From NCBI RefSeq assembly GCF_008107695.1, contig NZ_VIRG01000056.1, positions 124,001 to 188,000 on the forward strand: 64,000 nucleotides of DNA, written 5' to 3'. The stretch comes from Stappia sp. BW2 (GTDB lineage: Bacteria; Pseudomonadota; Alphaproteobacteria; Rhizobiales; Stappiaceae). The position numbers were made by a program, and so were the translations under genes. This document shows, piece after piece, positions 38,182 to 47,278 of the stretch. Below the pieces are notes generated by a model. That model had not been told where the DNA came from, did no database searches, and worked only from the letters and a program-made list of their open reading frames with translations. How positions within the stretch are numbered: the stretch's first letter is position 1; each line of letters begins with the position of its first letter.

Positions 38182-38895
38182 TCAACCGTTGTATTTCGAC
38201 CAGATGTAGCTGTCGCCCATGCCTTCGATGAAGGCCTTGTGGGCTTCCAGTTCGCTGTCCTGTAGCAGACGCTGCAAAGGGGTCGGGCGTTGACGGGCGT
38301 GAAAGGTGCCCAGTTCACCGGGTTCGAAGGTGGCGCTTCCGGAAGAGGTTTCTTCTTCTTCCGTTATCAGGCCAAGGGCCGTCTGACGGCCGCCGATCAG
38401 TTCCAGATAGACTTCAGCGAGGATTTCCGCATCGAGTAGCGCGCCGTGCTTGATGCGTTTGGAATTGTCGATGCCATAGCGCGAGCACAGTGCATCCAGT
38501 GAATTTGGTCCCGACGGGTGCTTGCGCCGGGCAAGATCCAGCGTGTCGAGCACCTGGCTGTTCGAAATCGTGCGACGTCCGGCCCGTTCGAGCTCCATGT
38601 TGATGAAGCCCATGTCGAAGGCCGCATTGTGGATAACCAGCGTGGCATCGCCAACGAATTCCAGAAACTCGTCGGCAACATGCTCGAAAAGGGGTTTATC
38701 GGACAAGAACTCAGCCGACAGACCATGAACCCGGAAGGCTTCTTCCGGCATGTCCCGCTGCGGGTTGATATAGACGTGATAGGAATTGCCCGTTGCGATG
38801 TGGTTGATCAACTCCACACCGCCGATTTCCACCAGCCGGTCCCCACCGCGCGGGTTCAGGCCTGTTGTTTCCGTATCGAACGAGATCTCGCGCAT
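38182..38895 (-). CDS. dnaQ: DNA polymerase III epsilon subunit (3'-5' proofreading exonuclease)
   Basis: 237 residues. The exonuclease motifs are ExoI SFDTETTGL (Asp7, Glu9), ExoII HNAAFDMGF, and ExoIII-epsilon HGALLDAEILAEVY with catalytic His and Asp. The last 50 residues (TPLQRLLQDSELEAHKAFIE) form the linker and tail that bind the alpha subunit. It leads the leftward group dnaQ-coaE-aroE-maf-ppsR in map order, on the left side of the origin, though a repeat separates it from coaE. Confidence 0.96.
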   Translation of the reverse strand: MREISFDTETTGLNPRGGDRLVEIGGVELINHIATGNSYHVYINPQRDMPEEAFRVHGLSAEFLSDKPLFEHVADEFLEFVGDATLVIHNAAFDMGFINMELERAGRRTISNSQVLDTLDLARRKHPSGPNSLDALCSRYGIDNSKRIKHGALLDAEILAEVYLELIGGRQTALGLITEEEETSSGSATFEPGELGTFHARQRPTPLQRLLQDSELEAHKAFIEGMGDSYIWSKYNG

Positions 38896-39037
38896 TTTTC
38901 CGCCTTTGGTCCTACGGATTCACTGTGCAGCTTGCCGGGTGAGTGGCAAGGGTTGCGCGTGGTTTTCCCCGGTGTTCTGGGGTTTTGTCGTTCCGGGCGT
39001 TCGACCCCGATACCCAAGCGCCTGTTCTGTCCAACAT

Positions 39038-39148
39038 CTCAACCTGAGGAGCCGCGTTAGCGGTATCTCGAAGGGTGGGCCGCTCGCTCAAGAGTATGCC
39101 GCCCATCCTTCGAGACGGGCCCTACAGGCCCTCCTCAGGATGAGGGGG
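39038..39148. repeat. palindromic intergenic repeat, family 1, copy 1
   Basis: About 110 bp with ends CTGAGGAGCCGC and CCTCCTCAGGATGAGG that are inverted copies. The inner part has TCTCGAAGG and CCATCCTTCGAGA as a second inverted pair. It is the same family as the copy at 53861 and the half copy at 54066. It fills the dnaQ-coaE gap. Confidence 0.85.
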
Positions 39149-39178
39149 AATTTTGGAGTAGGTCCGCTGAAACAGACG

Positions 39179-39766
39179 TCACCCTGCCGCGGCCAATGCC
39201 TTCAGGATCGCGCGAACCTGGCGTTTTGCCGGGTCCATACCCTTGCCCGTGTCGACCAGGAAATGGGCGCGGCGGCGTTTTTCCGCATCCGGCATCTGCT
39301 TGGCGAGGATTGCCTCGAACCGGTCTTCACTCATGCCGGGCCGGGCCAGGACGCGGTCCCGCTGGATGTCAGCATCTGCCGTGACGACAACAACGGCATC
39401 GACACGGGTTTCGCCGCCGGTTTCGAACAACAGGGGAATATCCAGCATGACGAAACGCCGATGGTCCGCCCGCGCGCGTTGCAAAAAGAGCTGCTCTTCC
39501 TCGCGTACCAGGGGGTGAACAATGGCTTCAAGTTTTTTCATGGCGTCGGGCTTGCCAAGCACATGTGGAGAAAGCCGCGTACGGTCGACCTTGCCGTCCG
39601 TCACCGTGCCGGGAAAGGCTGCCTCGATCAGCGGTGCGGCCCGGCCCGAATAGAGCGCGTGGACCGTCGCGTCAGCGTCGTGAACAGGAACACCTTCGGC
39701 GGCAAACATTTTCGCCGTCGTTGATTTGCCCATGCCGATGGAACCGGTGAGGCCTATGCGGATCAC
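39179..39766 (-). CDS. coaE: dephospho-CoA kinase
   Basis: 195 residues; phosphorylates dephospho-CoA, the last step of CoA synthesis. The P-loop is [12 protein letters not shown] (5-16), with the lid and base motifs [12 protein letters not shown] and [13 protein letters not shown] start overlapping the aroE stop by 4 bp, in the order maf-aroE-coaE typical of Rhizobiales. Confidence 0.96.
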   Translation of the reverse strand: MIRIGLTGSIGMGKSTTAKMFAAEGVPVHDADATVHALYSGRAAPLIEAAFPGTVTDGKVDRTRLSPHVLGKPDAMKKLEAIVHPLVREEEQLFLQRARADHRRFVMLDIPLLFETGGETRVDAVVVVTADADIQRDRVLARPGMSEDRFEAILAKQMPDAEKRRRAHFLVDTGKGMDPAKRQVRAILKALAAAG

Positions 39767-40611
39767 GCGGATACTCCGAGGTCTTCAAGAATCAGATTTC
39801 GAAGCGTGTCATCGACTTCCGGGCGCACGCCGAACCAGCGTTCGAAAGCCGGAACAGCCTGGTGCAGCAACATGCCGAGACCATCCACAGTCTGGTTGCC
39901 CCGTTGCTTTGCCCTGCGCAAAAGGTCGGTTTCCAGTGGTGCGTAGACCGCGTCGGTGACAAGCGCGTTTTTCGGCAGCGGTGACAGATCGATTTCCAGG
40001 GGCGCCTTGCCGGTCATGCCGAGCGAGGTGGTGTTGACCAGAAGCTCAGCTTGTTCAAGCACTGTCCCCAGCTTATCCCATCCATGGGCAATCGTTCCGG
40101 AGCCAAACATATCGGCAATGGCTTTCGCCTTTTCGAATGTCCGGTTGACGATATGCACTGTTGTGAATTTACGGGAGAGCAATGCCCACACCACGGCGCG
40201 CGCAGCGCCGCCTGCGCCCAGGACCACGGCCGATTCACGTGAAACGTCCCAGCCGGGAGCAAGCTGATCGAGATTGCCGAGAAAGCCGAGTCCATCCGTG
40301 TTGGCGCCGCACAGGCGGCCGCTTCCATCCAGCCAGATCGTGTTGGCGGCACCCATGGAGGTTGCCGCATCGTCCAGCCAGCCACAGGCAGCCGCCGCTA
40401 CCTCCTTGTTGGGAACGGTGACATTGGCGCCGGCGAGACCGGTTGCGGCAAAATTCCGGTAGAAGTCCGCGGCGGTTTCGGGCGGAACATCGACACGGCC
40501 GTATTCCCCTTCGATGCCGTGTTTCTTCAACCAGTAGCCATGGACCAGCGGAGAGCGTGAATGCGTGACGGGATGACCGGTAATGGCTGCTTTTTTCAAA
40601 CGTTCGCTCAT
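39763..40611 (-). CDS. aroE: shikimate dehydrogenase (NADP)
   Basis: 282 residues. [11 protein letters not shown] binds shikimate, VPNKEV carries the catalytic Lys, and GANTDGLGF the catalytic Asp. [11 protein letters not shown] is the NADP loop, and NRTFEKA follows it. A parS site lies within the coding sequence (40232-40245) and encodes DVSRES just before the NADP loop. The start overlaps maf by 4 bp. Confidence 0.96.
   Translation of the reverse strand: MSERLKKAAITGHPVTHSRSPLVHGYWLKKHGIEGEYGRVDVPPETAADFYRNFAATGLAGANVTVPNKEVAAAACGWLDDAATSMGAANTIWLDGSGRLCGANTDGLGFLGNLDQLAPGWDVSRESAVVLGAGGAARAVVWALLSRKFTTVHIVNRTFEKAKAIADMFGSGTIAHGWDKLGTVLEQAELLVNTTSLGMTGKAPLEIDLSPLPKNALVTDAVYAPLETDLLRRAKQRGNQTVDGLGMLLHQAVPAFERWFGVRPEVDDTLRNLILEDLGVSA
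40232..40245 (-). other. parS: parS site A, inside aroE, left of the origin
   Basis: GATTCACGTGAAAC. The only site on the left arm, about 2 kb from the putative origin. On the coding strand of aroE it encodes VSRES. Confidence 0.88.
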
Positions 40612-41207
40612 GTTTCGATCACCTTCTGGTGGCGCAGTTCCTCCAGAAGGGGCAGAAGCGGCAGGCCGAGAATGGTGAAATAGTCGCCGTCAATCTTCTC
40701 AAAAAGCTGAACGCCGAGATTTTCCAGCTGATAGGCGCCAACGCTGGAGAGCACTTCCTGACCGGCGGCCGCCAGATAATGGCCAATGAAGGCGGGGCTG
40801 AGGTCGCGCATCGTCAGGCGGGCCGTGGAAACATGGCGCCAGATTGCTTCGCCGTTTTGCGACAGCACGACAGCGGAATGCAATTCGTGTGTCTTGCCGG
40901 AAAAAGCGAGCAATTGCCGGCGGGCAGCTTCCATATCGTCCGGTTTGGTGCGTCGTTCTCCCTCGAACGCCAGGATCTGGTCGGCACCGATGACAAGATC
41001 GCCCGAACGGCGGCCGCTGACATCGTTCGCCTTGGCTTCCGCAAGAACGCTTGCCAGATCTTCCGGAGGAAACCCGGTTTCCAGGAGTGGGGCCTCTACC
41101 GCGCGCTCATCGACGTCGGCCGGGTCAATTTCGAAGACGAGCCCTGCATTTTTCAGAAGGTCAGCGCGGATCCTGCTTCCGCTAGCCAAGACAAGTGCCA
41201 TTTCCAT
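40608..41207 (-). CDS. maf: Maf-like nucleotide pyrophosphatase
   Basis: 199 residues. Maf proteins hydrolyse non-canonical or modified nucleoside triphosphates to monophosphates. The opening [16 protein letters not shown] departs slightly from the canonical [19 protein letters not shown] holds the catalytic Asp, and [14 protein letters not shown] is conserved. Leftward operon with aroE and coaE; the gene starts 11 bp after ppsR ends. Confidence 0.94.
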   Translation of the reverse strand: MEMALVLASGSRIRADLLKNAGLVFEIDPADVDERAVEAPLLETGFPPEDLASVLAEAKANDVSGRRSGDLVIGADQILAFEGERRTKPDDMEAARRQLLAFSGKTHELHSAVVLSQNGEAIWRHVSTARLTMRDLSPAFIGHYLAAAGQEVLSSVGAYQLENLGVQLFEKIDGDYFTILGLPLLPLLEELRHQKVIET

Positions 41208-41218
41208 CCCCTTTTTGG

Positions 41219-42079
41219 TTATCCGGCGCGGCCGGTTTCCGGTGCGCCTTCCTGCCCTGATTTATGTTCCTTGAAAAGGGTCAGGATTTCCGCAGCCGTT
41301 TCCTCCACCGAACGGCGTGTGACATCGATCAGCGGCCACTCGTTTTCGGTACAGAGCCTGCGGGTCATGTTGATCTCCTGAGAGATTTCCTTCCGGTCGA
41401 CATACGTGTCGTTATAGCCATCCGAATTCAATGATAGCACCCGATTGCGCCGGATCTGCTGGATGCGTTCGGCGGAGGCAATCAATCCGATGATCATCGG
41501 CTTTTTAAGTTTCTTCACATGCTCCGGCAGCGGGATGCCTGGCACCAGAGGTACATTGGCGGCCTTGATGCCCCGGTTGGCGAGATAGATGCAGGTCGGC
41601 GTCTTCGATGTTCGCGAAATTCCGATCAGGACGATATCGGCGGATTCCAGATCGTCCCAGATCTGACCGTCATCATGCATCATGGTGTAGTTGAGCGCTT
41701 CCATCCGGCGGAAATATTCCGCATCCAGTTCGTGCTGCCCGCCGACCCGCCGGGTTTGCGTGACATTGAGATAGGATTGGAAAACCGCGAAAACCGGGTC
41801 CAGGATATTGATGAACGGCACACCCAGTTCGCGGCACTTCAGTTCCAGCCGGTCGGCGATTTCAACATCGACCAGAGTATAGAGTACGATGCCGGGCGCT
41901 TTCTCGATTTCGGAAATGACCCGGTCGAGCTGTTTTTGCGAGCGTACCAGCGGATAAACGTGCTCGATTTCCTGCACATTCTCGTACTGAACCGTTGCCG
42001 CGCGGGCCACGGTCATCAGCGTTTCGCCGGTGGAGTCGGACACGAGATGAAGGTGGAAGTAGTGTCTCGACTTATTCAC
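41219..42079 (-). CDS. ppsR: pyruvate phosphate dikinase (or PEP synthase) regulatory protein, kinase/pyrophosphorylase
   Basis: 286 residues of the DUF299 family: [18 protein letters not shown] at the start, the P-loop-like [18 protein letters not shown] in the middle, and [24 protein letters not shown] at the end. These enzymes switch pyruvate phosphate dikinase or PEP synthase off by ADP-dependent phosphorylation and on again with phosphate. In alphaproteobacteria the partner is usually PPDK. GTG start at 42079. It borders the origin on the left. Confidence 0.93.
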   Translation of the reverse strand: MNKSRHYFHLHLVSDSTGETLMTVARAATVQYENVQEIEHVYPLVRSQKQLDRVISEIEKAPGIVLYTLVDVEIADRLELKCRELGVPFINILDPVFAVFQSYLNVTQTRRVGGQHELDAEYFRRMEALNYTMMHDDGQIWDDLESADIVLIGISRTSKTPTCIYLANRGIKAANVPLVPGIPLPEHVKKLKKPMIIGLIASAERIQQIRRNRVLSLNSDGYNDTYVDRKEISQEINMTRRLCTENEWPLIDVTRRSVEETAAEILTLFKEHKSGQEGAPETGRAG

Positions 42080-42503
42080 GTTGTCATCCCCAGGGCTGTT
42101 GATGATTTGGGTAAGATGTCTGCTACCCCGTGCCTAGCACGAACTTTATGCCCGCTCAGCCGAATTTATTAACAAAACTTAAACGAGCGGAAACTGATGC
42201 CGAAACGGTTGTGCATGGATGTGGATTCACAATGGCGCTGTGACATATCGACAGATTGTCCACTGACGCCCAAATTCTTAACGAAACGTAAATAAGCCGA
42301 CAAGTGATTGTAATTCAATTCGTAATCCTGTTATCGACTCCTGGGGAGGAAATCTGCTTAACAAGTTGCGGATTTTTTCCCGCCGAGAAAATCGGGCTGA
42401 TGGATTGTGGATAGAAAATGATCCCGGTAATCCACGCTCAAATAGAAAAAACAGATTCAAAATAAGAATCTTTATTGGTTTGAAATGTGGGAAAGGCCAC
42501 CTC
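42080..42503. other. oriC: putative chromosomal replication origin (oriC)
   Basis: A 424 bp non-coding stretch between divergent ppsR and hemE, the place of the origin in Caulobacter and Sinorhizobium. The best DnaA box is 42406-42414 (8 of 9 to TGTGGATAA). Boxes with 7 of 9 are at 42220, 42256, 42331, 42428 and 42486. Four GANTC sites lie at 42224, 42336, 42454 and 42466. A CtrA-like TTAA-N7-TAAA is at 42278-42292, and 42437-42480 is AT-rich and could unwind. All genes from 38.2 to 42.1 kb run left and all from 42.5 to 53.8 kb run right. parAB and parS lie within 12 kb. Confidence 0.8.
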
Positions 42504-43532
42504 ATGAAATCCCAAGACAGGTCCGTGATGCGGGTACTCTCCGGAGAGAAGCTCTGGCCACCCCCCGTCTGGATGATGCGTCAGGCCGGACGCTATCTTC
42601 CCGAATATCGCGAAGTGCGTTCAAAAGCAGCGAACTTCCTGGAGTTCTGTTATACGCCCGACCTTGCAACGGAAGTCACTCTCCAGCCGATCCGCCGGTA
42701 TGGTTTTGATGCAAGCATTCTGTTCTCCGACATTTTCGTCGTGCCTGACGCCATCGGATATCCGGTTCGTTTTGAAGAAGGACGTGGTCCGGTTCTGGAA
42801 CCTCTGTCTTCCGATCTCGTAGATCGCCTGGAACAGGAACGAGCCGAGGATCATCTTAAACCGGTCATAGAGACGGTTTCTCGACTGCGAGCGGAACTGC
42901 CACAGGAAACAACCCTGTTGGGCTTCTGCGGCGCTCCCTGGACCGTTGCCTGCTATTCTGTTGCCGGTCACACCACGCAGGATCAGATTGCCGCCCGAGT
43001 GGGGGCCTATCGCGATCCCGATCTGATGCAGCGGTTCATCGATCAGCTCGTCACCGCTTCAATCCGCTATCTCATCCGTCAGCTCGAGGCAGGTGCAGAC
43101 GCGGTCCAGATTTTCGATACCTGGGCCGGGGTTCTGGATGAAGCCGGGTTCAAGCGCTGGTCGATCGAACCGACCCGCCGGATCGTCGAAGGTGTCCGGG
43201 CCGTGCGGCCGGATGCGAAGATCATCGGCTTTCCAAAAGCATCATCCGCACGGATGCAGGCCTTTGTGGACGGAACGGGTGTGGATGCGGTCGGTTTCGA
43301 CTGGACGGCTCCCGATCAAGTGGCGCTCGACATTCAGAAGAAGGTTCCGATCCAGGGCAATCTCGACCCGATGCGGCTGGTTGCCGGCGGCAAGGCGCTG
43401 GAAGAGGGCGTTGCGCATATCCTCAAGACGTTCGACAAGGGGCCATTGATCTTCAACCTTGGCCATGGTGTGACCCCGGATGCGGATCCGGACAATGTTG
43501 CCCGCATGGTCGAGCTGGTCAGGAAGGGATAA
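42504..43532 (+). CDS. hemE: uroporphyrinogen decarboxylase
   Basis: 342 residues; removes four carboxyl groups from uroporphyrinogen III in heme synthesis. MMRQAGRYLPEYR is the family signature with the substrate-binding Arg, and GFCGAPWTVACYSV and FDTWAG carry further active-site residues. The start at 42504 gives the standard N-terminus. First gene on the right of the origin, next to hemJ. Confidence 0.97.
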   Translation: MKSQDRSVMRVLSGEKLWPPPVWMMRQAGRYLPEYREVRSKAANFLEFCYTPDLATEVTLQPIRRYGFDASILFSDIFVVPDAIGYPVRFEEGRGPVLEPLSSDLVDRLEQERAEDHLKPVIETVSRLRAELPQETTLLGFCGAPWTVACYSVAGHTTQDQIAARVGAYRDPDLMQRFIDQLVTASIRYLIRQLEAGADAVQIFDTWAGVLDEAGFKRWSIEPTRRIVEGVRAVRPDAKIIGFPKASSARMQAFVDGTGVDAVGFDWTAPDQVALDIQKKVPIQGNLDPMRLVAGGKALEEGVAHILKTFDKGPLIFNLGHGVTPDADPDNVARMVELVRKG

Positions 43533-43536
43533 GCGC

Positions 43537-43965
43537 ATGGATCTCTTTCTCTGGATCAAGGCGCTCCACGTCATTTCGATCATCGCCTGGATGGCGGGAA
43601 TGCTCTACCTGCCGCGGCTGTTCGTTTATCATGCCGCAACGGAAGTCGGTTCGGAACAGTCCGAGACTTTCAAGATCATGGAACGACGGTTGCTCAAGGC
43701 AATCATCAACCCGGCGATGATCGCATCATGGGTCTTCGGGCTGTGGCTCGCCTGGGAACTTCAGGCCTGGCACGATGGTTGGTTCCACGCAAAGTTCACA
43801 TTGGTTCTGATCATGTCCGGAGTTCACGGTCATCTCGCCAGCTGTGTTAAGAAATTCGCCAGGGACGAGAACAAAAGGTCGCAGCGTTACTACAGGATAC
43901 TGAACGAAGTTCCGACCGTGCTGATGATCGGAATCGTCATATTCGTCATCGTCAAACCGTTTTAA
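43537..43965 (+). CDS. hemJ: protoporphyrinogen oxidase HemJ
   Basis: 142 residues with four membrane segments. The family pattern LWIKALHVISIIAWMAGMLYLPRLFVYH carries the conserved His near residue 10, and KFTLVLIMSGVHGHL the second conserved region. HemJ oxidises protoporphyrinogen IX in the membrane and replaces HemG/HemY in most alphaproteobacteria. It starts 4 bp after hemE, consistent with the same pathway. Confidence 0.93.
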   Translation: MDLFLWIKALHVISIIAWMAGMLYLPRLFVYHAATEVGSEQSETFKIMERRLLKAIINPAMIASWVFGLWLAWELQAWHDGWFHAKFTLVLIMSGVHGHLASCVKKFARDENKRSQRYYRILNEVPTVLMIGIVIFVIVKPF

Positions 43966-43987
43966 GCGGCAGAAAACAAACAGCGAA

Positions 43988-44016
43988 GACGGCCGCAGGA
44001 CTGCGGCTGTCATTTT
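43988..44016 (+). terminator. terminator after hemE-hemJ
   Basis: Stem GACGGCCGCAG pairing with CTGCGGCTGTC (one G-T pair) with a minimal loop, followed by ATTTT, 22 bp past the hemJ stop. Confidence 0.6.
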
Positions 44017-44265
44017 CATCTTTCCAATTCCAAATGCGGCGCTAAGAAACTGGCAGAAATCCGGGCTTGCGCTTTATTCCAAATCAACGTATCTTTCGCG
44101 CATCTTCATACGGCGCTGTGTTCGTTTTCAGTCGCTCCGCGATCGCCGTACAATCTGGACACATCTAAAAGTCTTTCAGATATCTTCTGGCCGACCCATC
44201 CATCCGGCGCAGAACGACCCTTCCAAACCTGAATCCATCACAACGAAAAAAAAGACCCCTACTCG
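44017..44265 (+). promoter_or_regulatory. rho leader with C-rich, G-poor segment
   Basis: The roughly 250 bp before rho has no gene. Bases 44191-44260 contain 28 C's and 9 G's, the composition of a Rho loading site, and no strong ribosome site precedes the ATG. In E. coli the rho leader is an autoregulatory Rho-dependent attenuator. The same is inferred here. Confidence 0.45.
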
Positions 44266-45531
44266 ATGCGGGAAATGAAACTCAAAGACCTAAAACTAAG
44301 AACACCGACAGAGCTGCTCCAAACTGCCGAGGAGCTTGAAGTCGAGAACGCCAGCACCATGCGTAAGCAGGAGCTGATGTTTGCCATCCTGAAGAACCTA
44401 GCTGCTCAGGATGTGGAGATTATCGGCGAAGGTGTCGTTGAAGTCCTGCAGGACGGCTTCGGCTTTCTCCGGTCTCCAGATGCGAACTATCTGCCGGGCC
44501 CGGACGATATCTACGTCTCGCCCTCGCAGATCCGCCGCTTTTCGCTGCGGACAGGGGACACCGTTGAAGGCCAGATCCGCAGCCCGAAAGAGGGTGAACG
44601 GTATTTTGCTCTTCTCAAGGTCAATACAATCAATTTCGAAGATCCGGACAAGGCCCGGCACAAGGTTCACTTTGACAACCTGACGCCGCTTTATCCGGAT
44701 GAACGGTTCCGGATGGAGATCGAAGATCCGACCATCAAGGATCTTTCCTCCCGGGTTATCGACCTGGTGGCGCCTCTCGGCAAAGGCCAGCGTGCGCTGA
44801 TCACCGCGCCGCCACGCACCGGTAAAACGGTGTTCCTGCAAAACATCGCAAAATCCATCACCACCAATCATCCGGAATGTTATCTGATCGTTCTCCTGAT
44901 CGATGAACGTCCGGAAGAAGTAACCGACATGCAGCGGACGGTCGACGGCGAAGTGGTTTCCTCCACGTTCGACGAGCCGGCTGCGCGCCACGTTCAGGTT
45001 GCCGAAATGGTGATCGAGAAGGCCAAGCGCCTGACCGAGCATGGCCGCGACGTTGTCATCCTGCTCGATTCCATCACCCGTCTCGGACGTGCGTACAACA
45101 CCGTTGTGCCGTCTTCGGGTAAGGTGCTTACCGGTGGTGTCGATGCCAACGCCCTGCAGCGGCCGAAGCGCTTCTTCGGTGCTGCCCGTAACATCGAAGA
45201 GGGCGGGTCGCTGACCATCATCGCAACCGCGCTGATCGATACCGGCAGCCGCATGGACGAAGTCATCTTCGAAGAGTTCAAGGGTACGGGTAACTCCGAA
45301 ATCATCCTCGACCGCAAGATCTCCGACAAGCGCGTTTACCCGGCGATCGACATTCAGCGCTCCGGCACCCGTAAGGAAGAGCTTCTGGTTCCGGCCGAAC
45401 GTCTCAAGAAGACGTTTGTGCTGCGCCGGATCCTCAATCCGATGGGAACGGTCGATGCGATCGAGTTCCTGCTCGACAAGCTCAAGCAGACCAAGTCCAA
45501 CGACGACTTCTTCGACAGCATGAACACTTGA
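44266..45531 (+). CDS. rho: transcription termination factor Rho
   Basis: 421 residues, hexameric RNA helicase. N-terminal RNA-binding parts are [18 protein letters not shown] and the cold-shock-like fold with [12 protein letters not shown]. The ATPase has Walker [14 protein letters not shown], Walker [12 protein letters not shown], the R-loop segment [14 protein letters not shown], and the Q-loop region. There is no insertion in the N-terminal domain. It is followed by its own terminator. Confidence 0.98.
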   Translation: MREMKLKDLKLRTPTELLQTAEELEVENASTMRKQELMFAILKNLAAQDVEIIGEGVVEVLQDGFGFLRSPDANYLPGPDDIYVSPSQIRRFSLRTGDTVEGQIRSPKEGERYFALLKVNTINFEDPDKARHKVHFDNLTPLYPDERFRMEIEDPTIKDLSSRVIDLVAPLGKGQRALITAPPRTGKTVFLQNIAKSITTNHPECYLIVLLIDERPEEVTDMQRTVDGEVVSSTFDEPAARHVQVAEMVIEKAKRLTEHGRDVVILLDSITRLGRAYNTVVPSSGKVLTGGVDANALQRPKRFFGAARNIEEGGSLTIIATALIDTGSRMDEVIFEEFKGTGNSEIILDRKISDKRVYPAIDIQRSGTRKEELLVPAERLKKTFVLRRILNPMGTVDAIEFLLDKLKQTKSNDDFFDSMNT

Positions 45532-45555
45532 TCCCAAACGGATCGGGTTCTATTC

Positions 45556-45594
45556 AAAGGCGCGGCCCGCAAGGGTTCGCGCCTTTACTTTTTG
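45556..45594 (+). terminator. intrinsic terminator of rho
   Basis: Stem AAAGGCGCG pairing with CGCGCCTTT around a 13 nt loop, followed by ACTTTTTGTTT, 25 bp past the rho stop. Confidence 0.85.
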
Positions 45595-45620
45595 TTTAGA
45601 TTTGATCAGCCCACCACCGT

Positions 45621-45634
45621 GTTTCACGTGAATC
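45621..45634 (+). other. parS: parS site B
   Basis: GTTTCACGTGAATC, 13 of 14 to the symmetric ParB site GTTTCACGTGAAAC. The one difference makes GAATC (GANTC). It lies 30 bp before the first GNAT gene. A TCGGNNCCGA palindrome (within 45647-45660) follows 12 bp later. Confidence 0.9.
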
Positions 45635-45663
45635 CTGTCACATTCTGAATCGGACCCGATCTG

Positions 45664-46239
45664 ATGACTGATGCTTCTTTTTTGCTGGAGACAGAGCGCC
45701 TCCTGCTGCGCCCTTGGAAGAACGAGGATCTGGAGCCTTTTGCCGAGCTCTGCGCAGACCCGGAGGTGATGCGGTTTTTTCCCGAAGTGCTGACGCGGGA
45801 AAAGTCTGATTTGCTGGTTTCCCGATGCAGAGAAAAAACTGCAAATGACGGGTTCAGCATGGCGCCCGTCGAAGTGAAGGCCACGAGAGAATTTCTAGGT
45901 TTCGTCGGTTTGAACGTTCCGGCCTATGCTGCACCTCTGCCATTCGATCCATGCGTTGAGATCGGCTGGCGCTTGAAACGGTCTGCCTGGGGCAAGGGTT
46001 ATGCAAGCGAGGCTGCCCGGGAGTGGCTTCGATTCGGATTTGAAACCATCGGGCTTGAAGAGATCGTTGCCTTTACGATTCCGGACAATCTGCCTTCACA
46101 GAAAGTGATGAAGCGCATCGGCATGACCCGCGACCTGGAAGGGGACTTTCTTCATACCAGTCTGCCGGCGGATCATCCGATTGCGAAGCATGTACTTTAT
46201 CGCCTGAAGAGATCCGACTGGATGTCCGGGGCGAAGTGA
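45664..46239 (+). CDS. GNAT acetyltransferase, copy 1 of a tandem pair in the centromere
   Basis: 191 residues, RimJ/RimL-like: ETERLLLRPWKNEDLEPFAE, LCADPEVMRFFPEVLTR, the acetyl-CoA segment RLKRSAWGKGYASEAAREWL, and PDNLPSQKVMKRIGM. It is closely related over its whole length to the next gene, so the two arose by duplication. A parS site and an inverted repeat occupy its 5' region and overlap the place of the ribosome site. Acceptor unknown. Confidence 0.9.
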   Translation: MTDASFLLETERLLLRPWKNEDLEPFAELCADPEVMRFFPEVLTREKSDLLVSRCREKTANDGFSMAPVEVKATREFLGFVGLNVPAYAAPLPFDPCVEIGWRLKRSAWGKGYASEAAREWLRFGFETIGLEEIVAFTIPDNLPSQKVMKRIGMTRDLEGDFLHTSLPADHPIAKHVLYRLKRSDWMSGAK

Positions 46240-46268
46240 GCGGGCATTCAAATCTGATCTGAAAATCA

Positions 46269-46282
46269 GATTCACGTGAAAC
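46269..46282 (-). other. parS: parS site C
   Basis: GATTCACGTGAAAC, the same asymmetric sequence as site B in the other orientation. It contains GATTC and lies 27 bp before the second GNAT gene. Confidence 0.9.
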
Positions 46283-46309
46283 AGACCTGCATTACCTCCA
46301 GTTCAGACA

Positions 46310-46879
46310 ATGACAAGCACCTTCAAGATTGAAACCGAACGGTTGGTACTGCGCTGTTGGGCGGAAGCACATATTGACCCCTGTGTGCACCTTTGCGCAG
46401 ATCCGGAGGTGATGCGGTACTTTCCTGACGTGCTGACCCGTGATCGGACCATGAAGTTGATCGGGATGTTTCAGGACTGTTTTGAAAAGCACGGTGTTTT
46501 GTACGCGCCGATTGAACTGAAGGCGTCAGGCGAGTTCATCGGATTCGCCGGACTGGATGTACACGATGAAGAAGCGCTGCCTATTGGGGCCTGTGTCGAT
46601 ATCGGTTGGAGACTGAAGCGGTCAGCATGGGGCCGGGGGTTTGCCAGCGAAGCTGCTCGCGCCTGGCTTCGATTCGGCTTTGAAACCATTGGCTACGAAG
46701 AGATCGTTGCCTTCACTGTTCCTGGCAATATTCCCTCGCAGAAGGTCATGACACGAATTGGCATGACGCACGATGAGACGGGTGACTTCCAGCACCCAAA
46801 GCTTCCAGAGGGACACGCCTTCAAGCGGCACGTACTCTACAGGATGACGAAGGACGATTGGCAGAGGCGGACTGGGTAA
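46310..46879 (+). CDS. GNAT acetyltransferase, copy 2 of a tandem pair in the centromere
   Basis: 189 residues. It shares LCADPEVMRYFPDVLTR, VDIGWRLKRSAWGRGFASEA and EEIVAFTVPGNIPSQKVM with the preceding gene almost residue for residue; the N-terminal 40 residues and the loop around 80-95 differ most. RimJ/RimL-like, acceptor unknown. It is flanked by parS sites C and D, and no good ribosome site precedes the ATG. Confidence 0.9.
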   Translation: MTSTFKIETERLVLRCWAEAHIDPCVHLCADPEVMRYFPDVLTRDRTMKLIGMFQDCFEKHGVLYAPIELKASGEFIGFAGLDVHDEEALPIGACVDIGWRLKRSAWGRGFASEAARAWLRFGFETIGYEEIVAFTVPGNIPSQKVMTRIGMTHDETGDFQHPKLPEGHAFKRHVLYRMTKDDWQRRTG

Positions 46880-46913
46880 GGGTTTGGCCGAGCCGGTGAT
46901 AAACCCGAGCAAA

Positions 46914-46927
46914 GATTCACGTGAAAC
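46914..46927 (-). other. parS: parS site D
   Basis: GATTCACGTGAAAC with GATTC. It is 35 bp after the stop of the second GNAT gene. Confidence 0.9.
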
Positions 46928-46957
46928 AGAAACGGGGTCATGCCGGTGTCGGAATTT

Positions 46958-46971
46958 GTTTCACGTGAATC
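46958..46971 (+). other. parS: parS site E
   Basis: GTTTCACGTGAATC. It is 44 bp from site D in opposite orientation; 9 bp later follows GAATCGGCTCCGAT (46981-46994). Confidence 0.9.
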
Positions 46972-47264
46972 CATAACGTTGAATCGGCTCCGATCCAACT
47001 AGAGGACTTTTGAGCAGGGGAAGACGAGAGGGCTCTTCTTCAACTCTGGTTGGCTCTCACCCATGAACCCAACGTTTATCCCAACTGTGCCTTGACTGGC
47101 GGATGGTGTTTTTGAAACAGGTGAAACCATCCTGCGACCAACCCTGCATGGTCATTCCCAGAACGTCCTTCGATATCCAGGGATGACAGAAATGTCCTGG
47201 ATGCCATTGCCGGGGGTGAAACCGGCGCAGGGGACTTATGGACCTTCTGAAGTTAGCCGTCAGT

Positions 47265-47278
47265 GTTTCACGTGAATC
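47265..47278 (+). other. parS: parS site F
   Basis: GTTTCACGTGAATC. Nine bp later follows GAATCGGTTCCGAA (47288-47301), the same spacing as at site E. Confidence 0.9.

Noticed and set aside
47111..47127. GAAACAGGTGAAAC as a possible degenerate parS
   Set aside because: It lacks the TCACGTGA core and is not palindromic.
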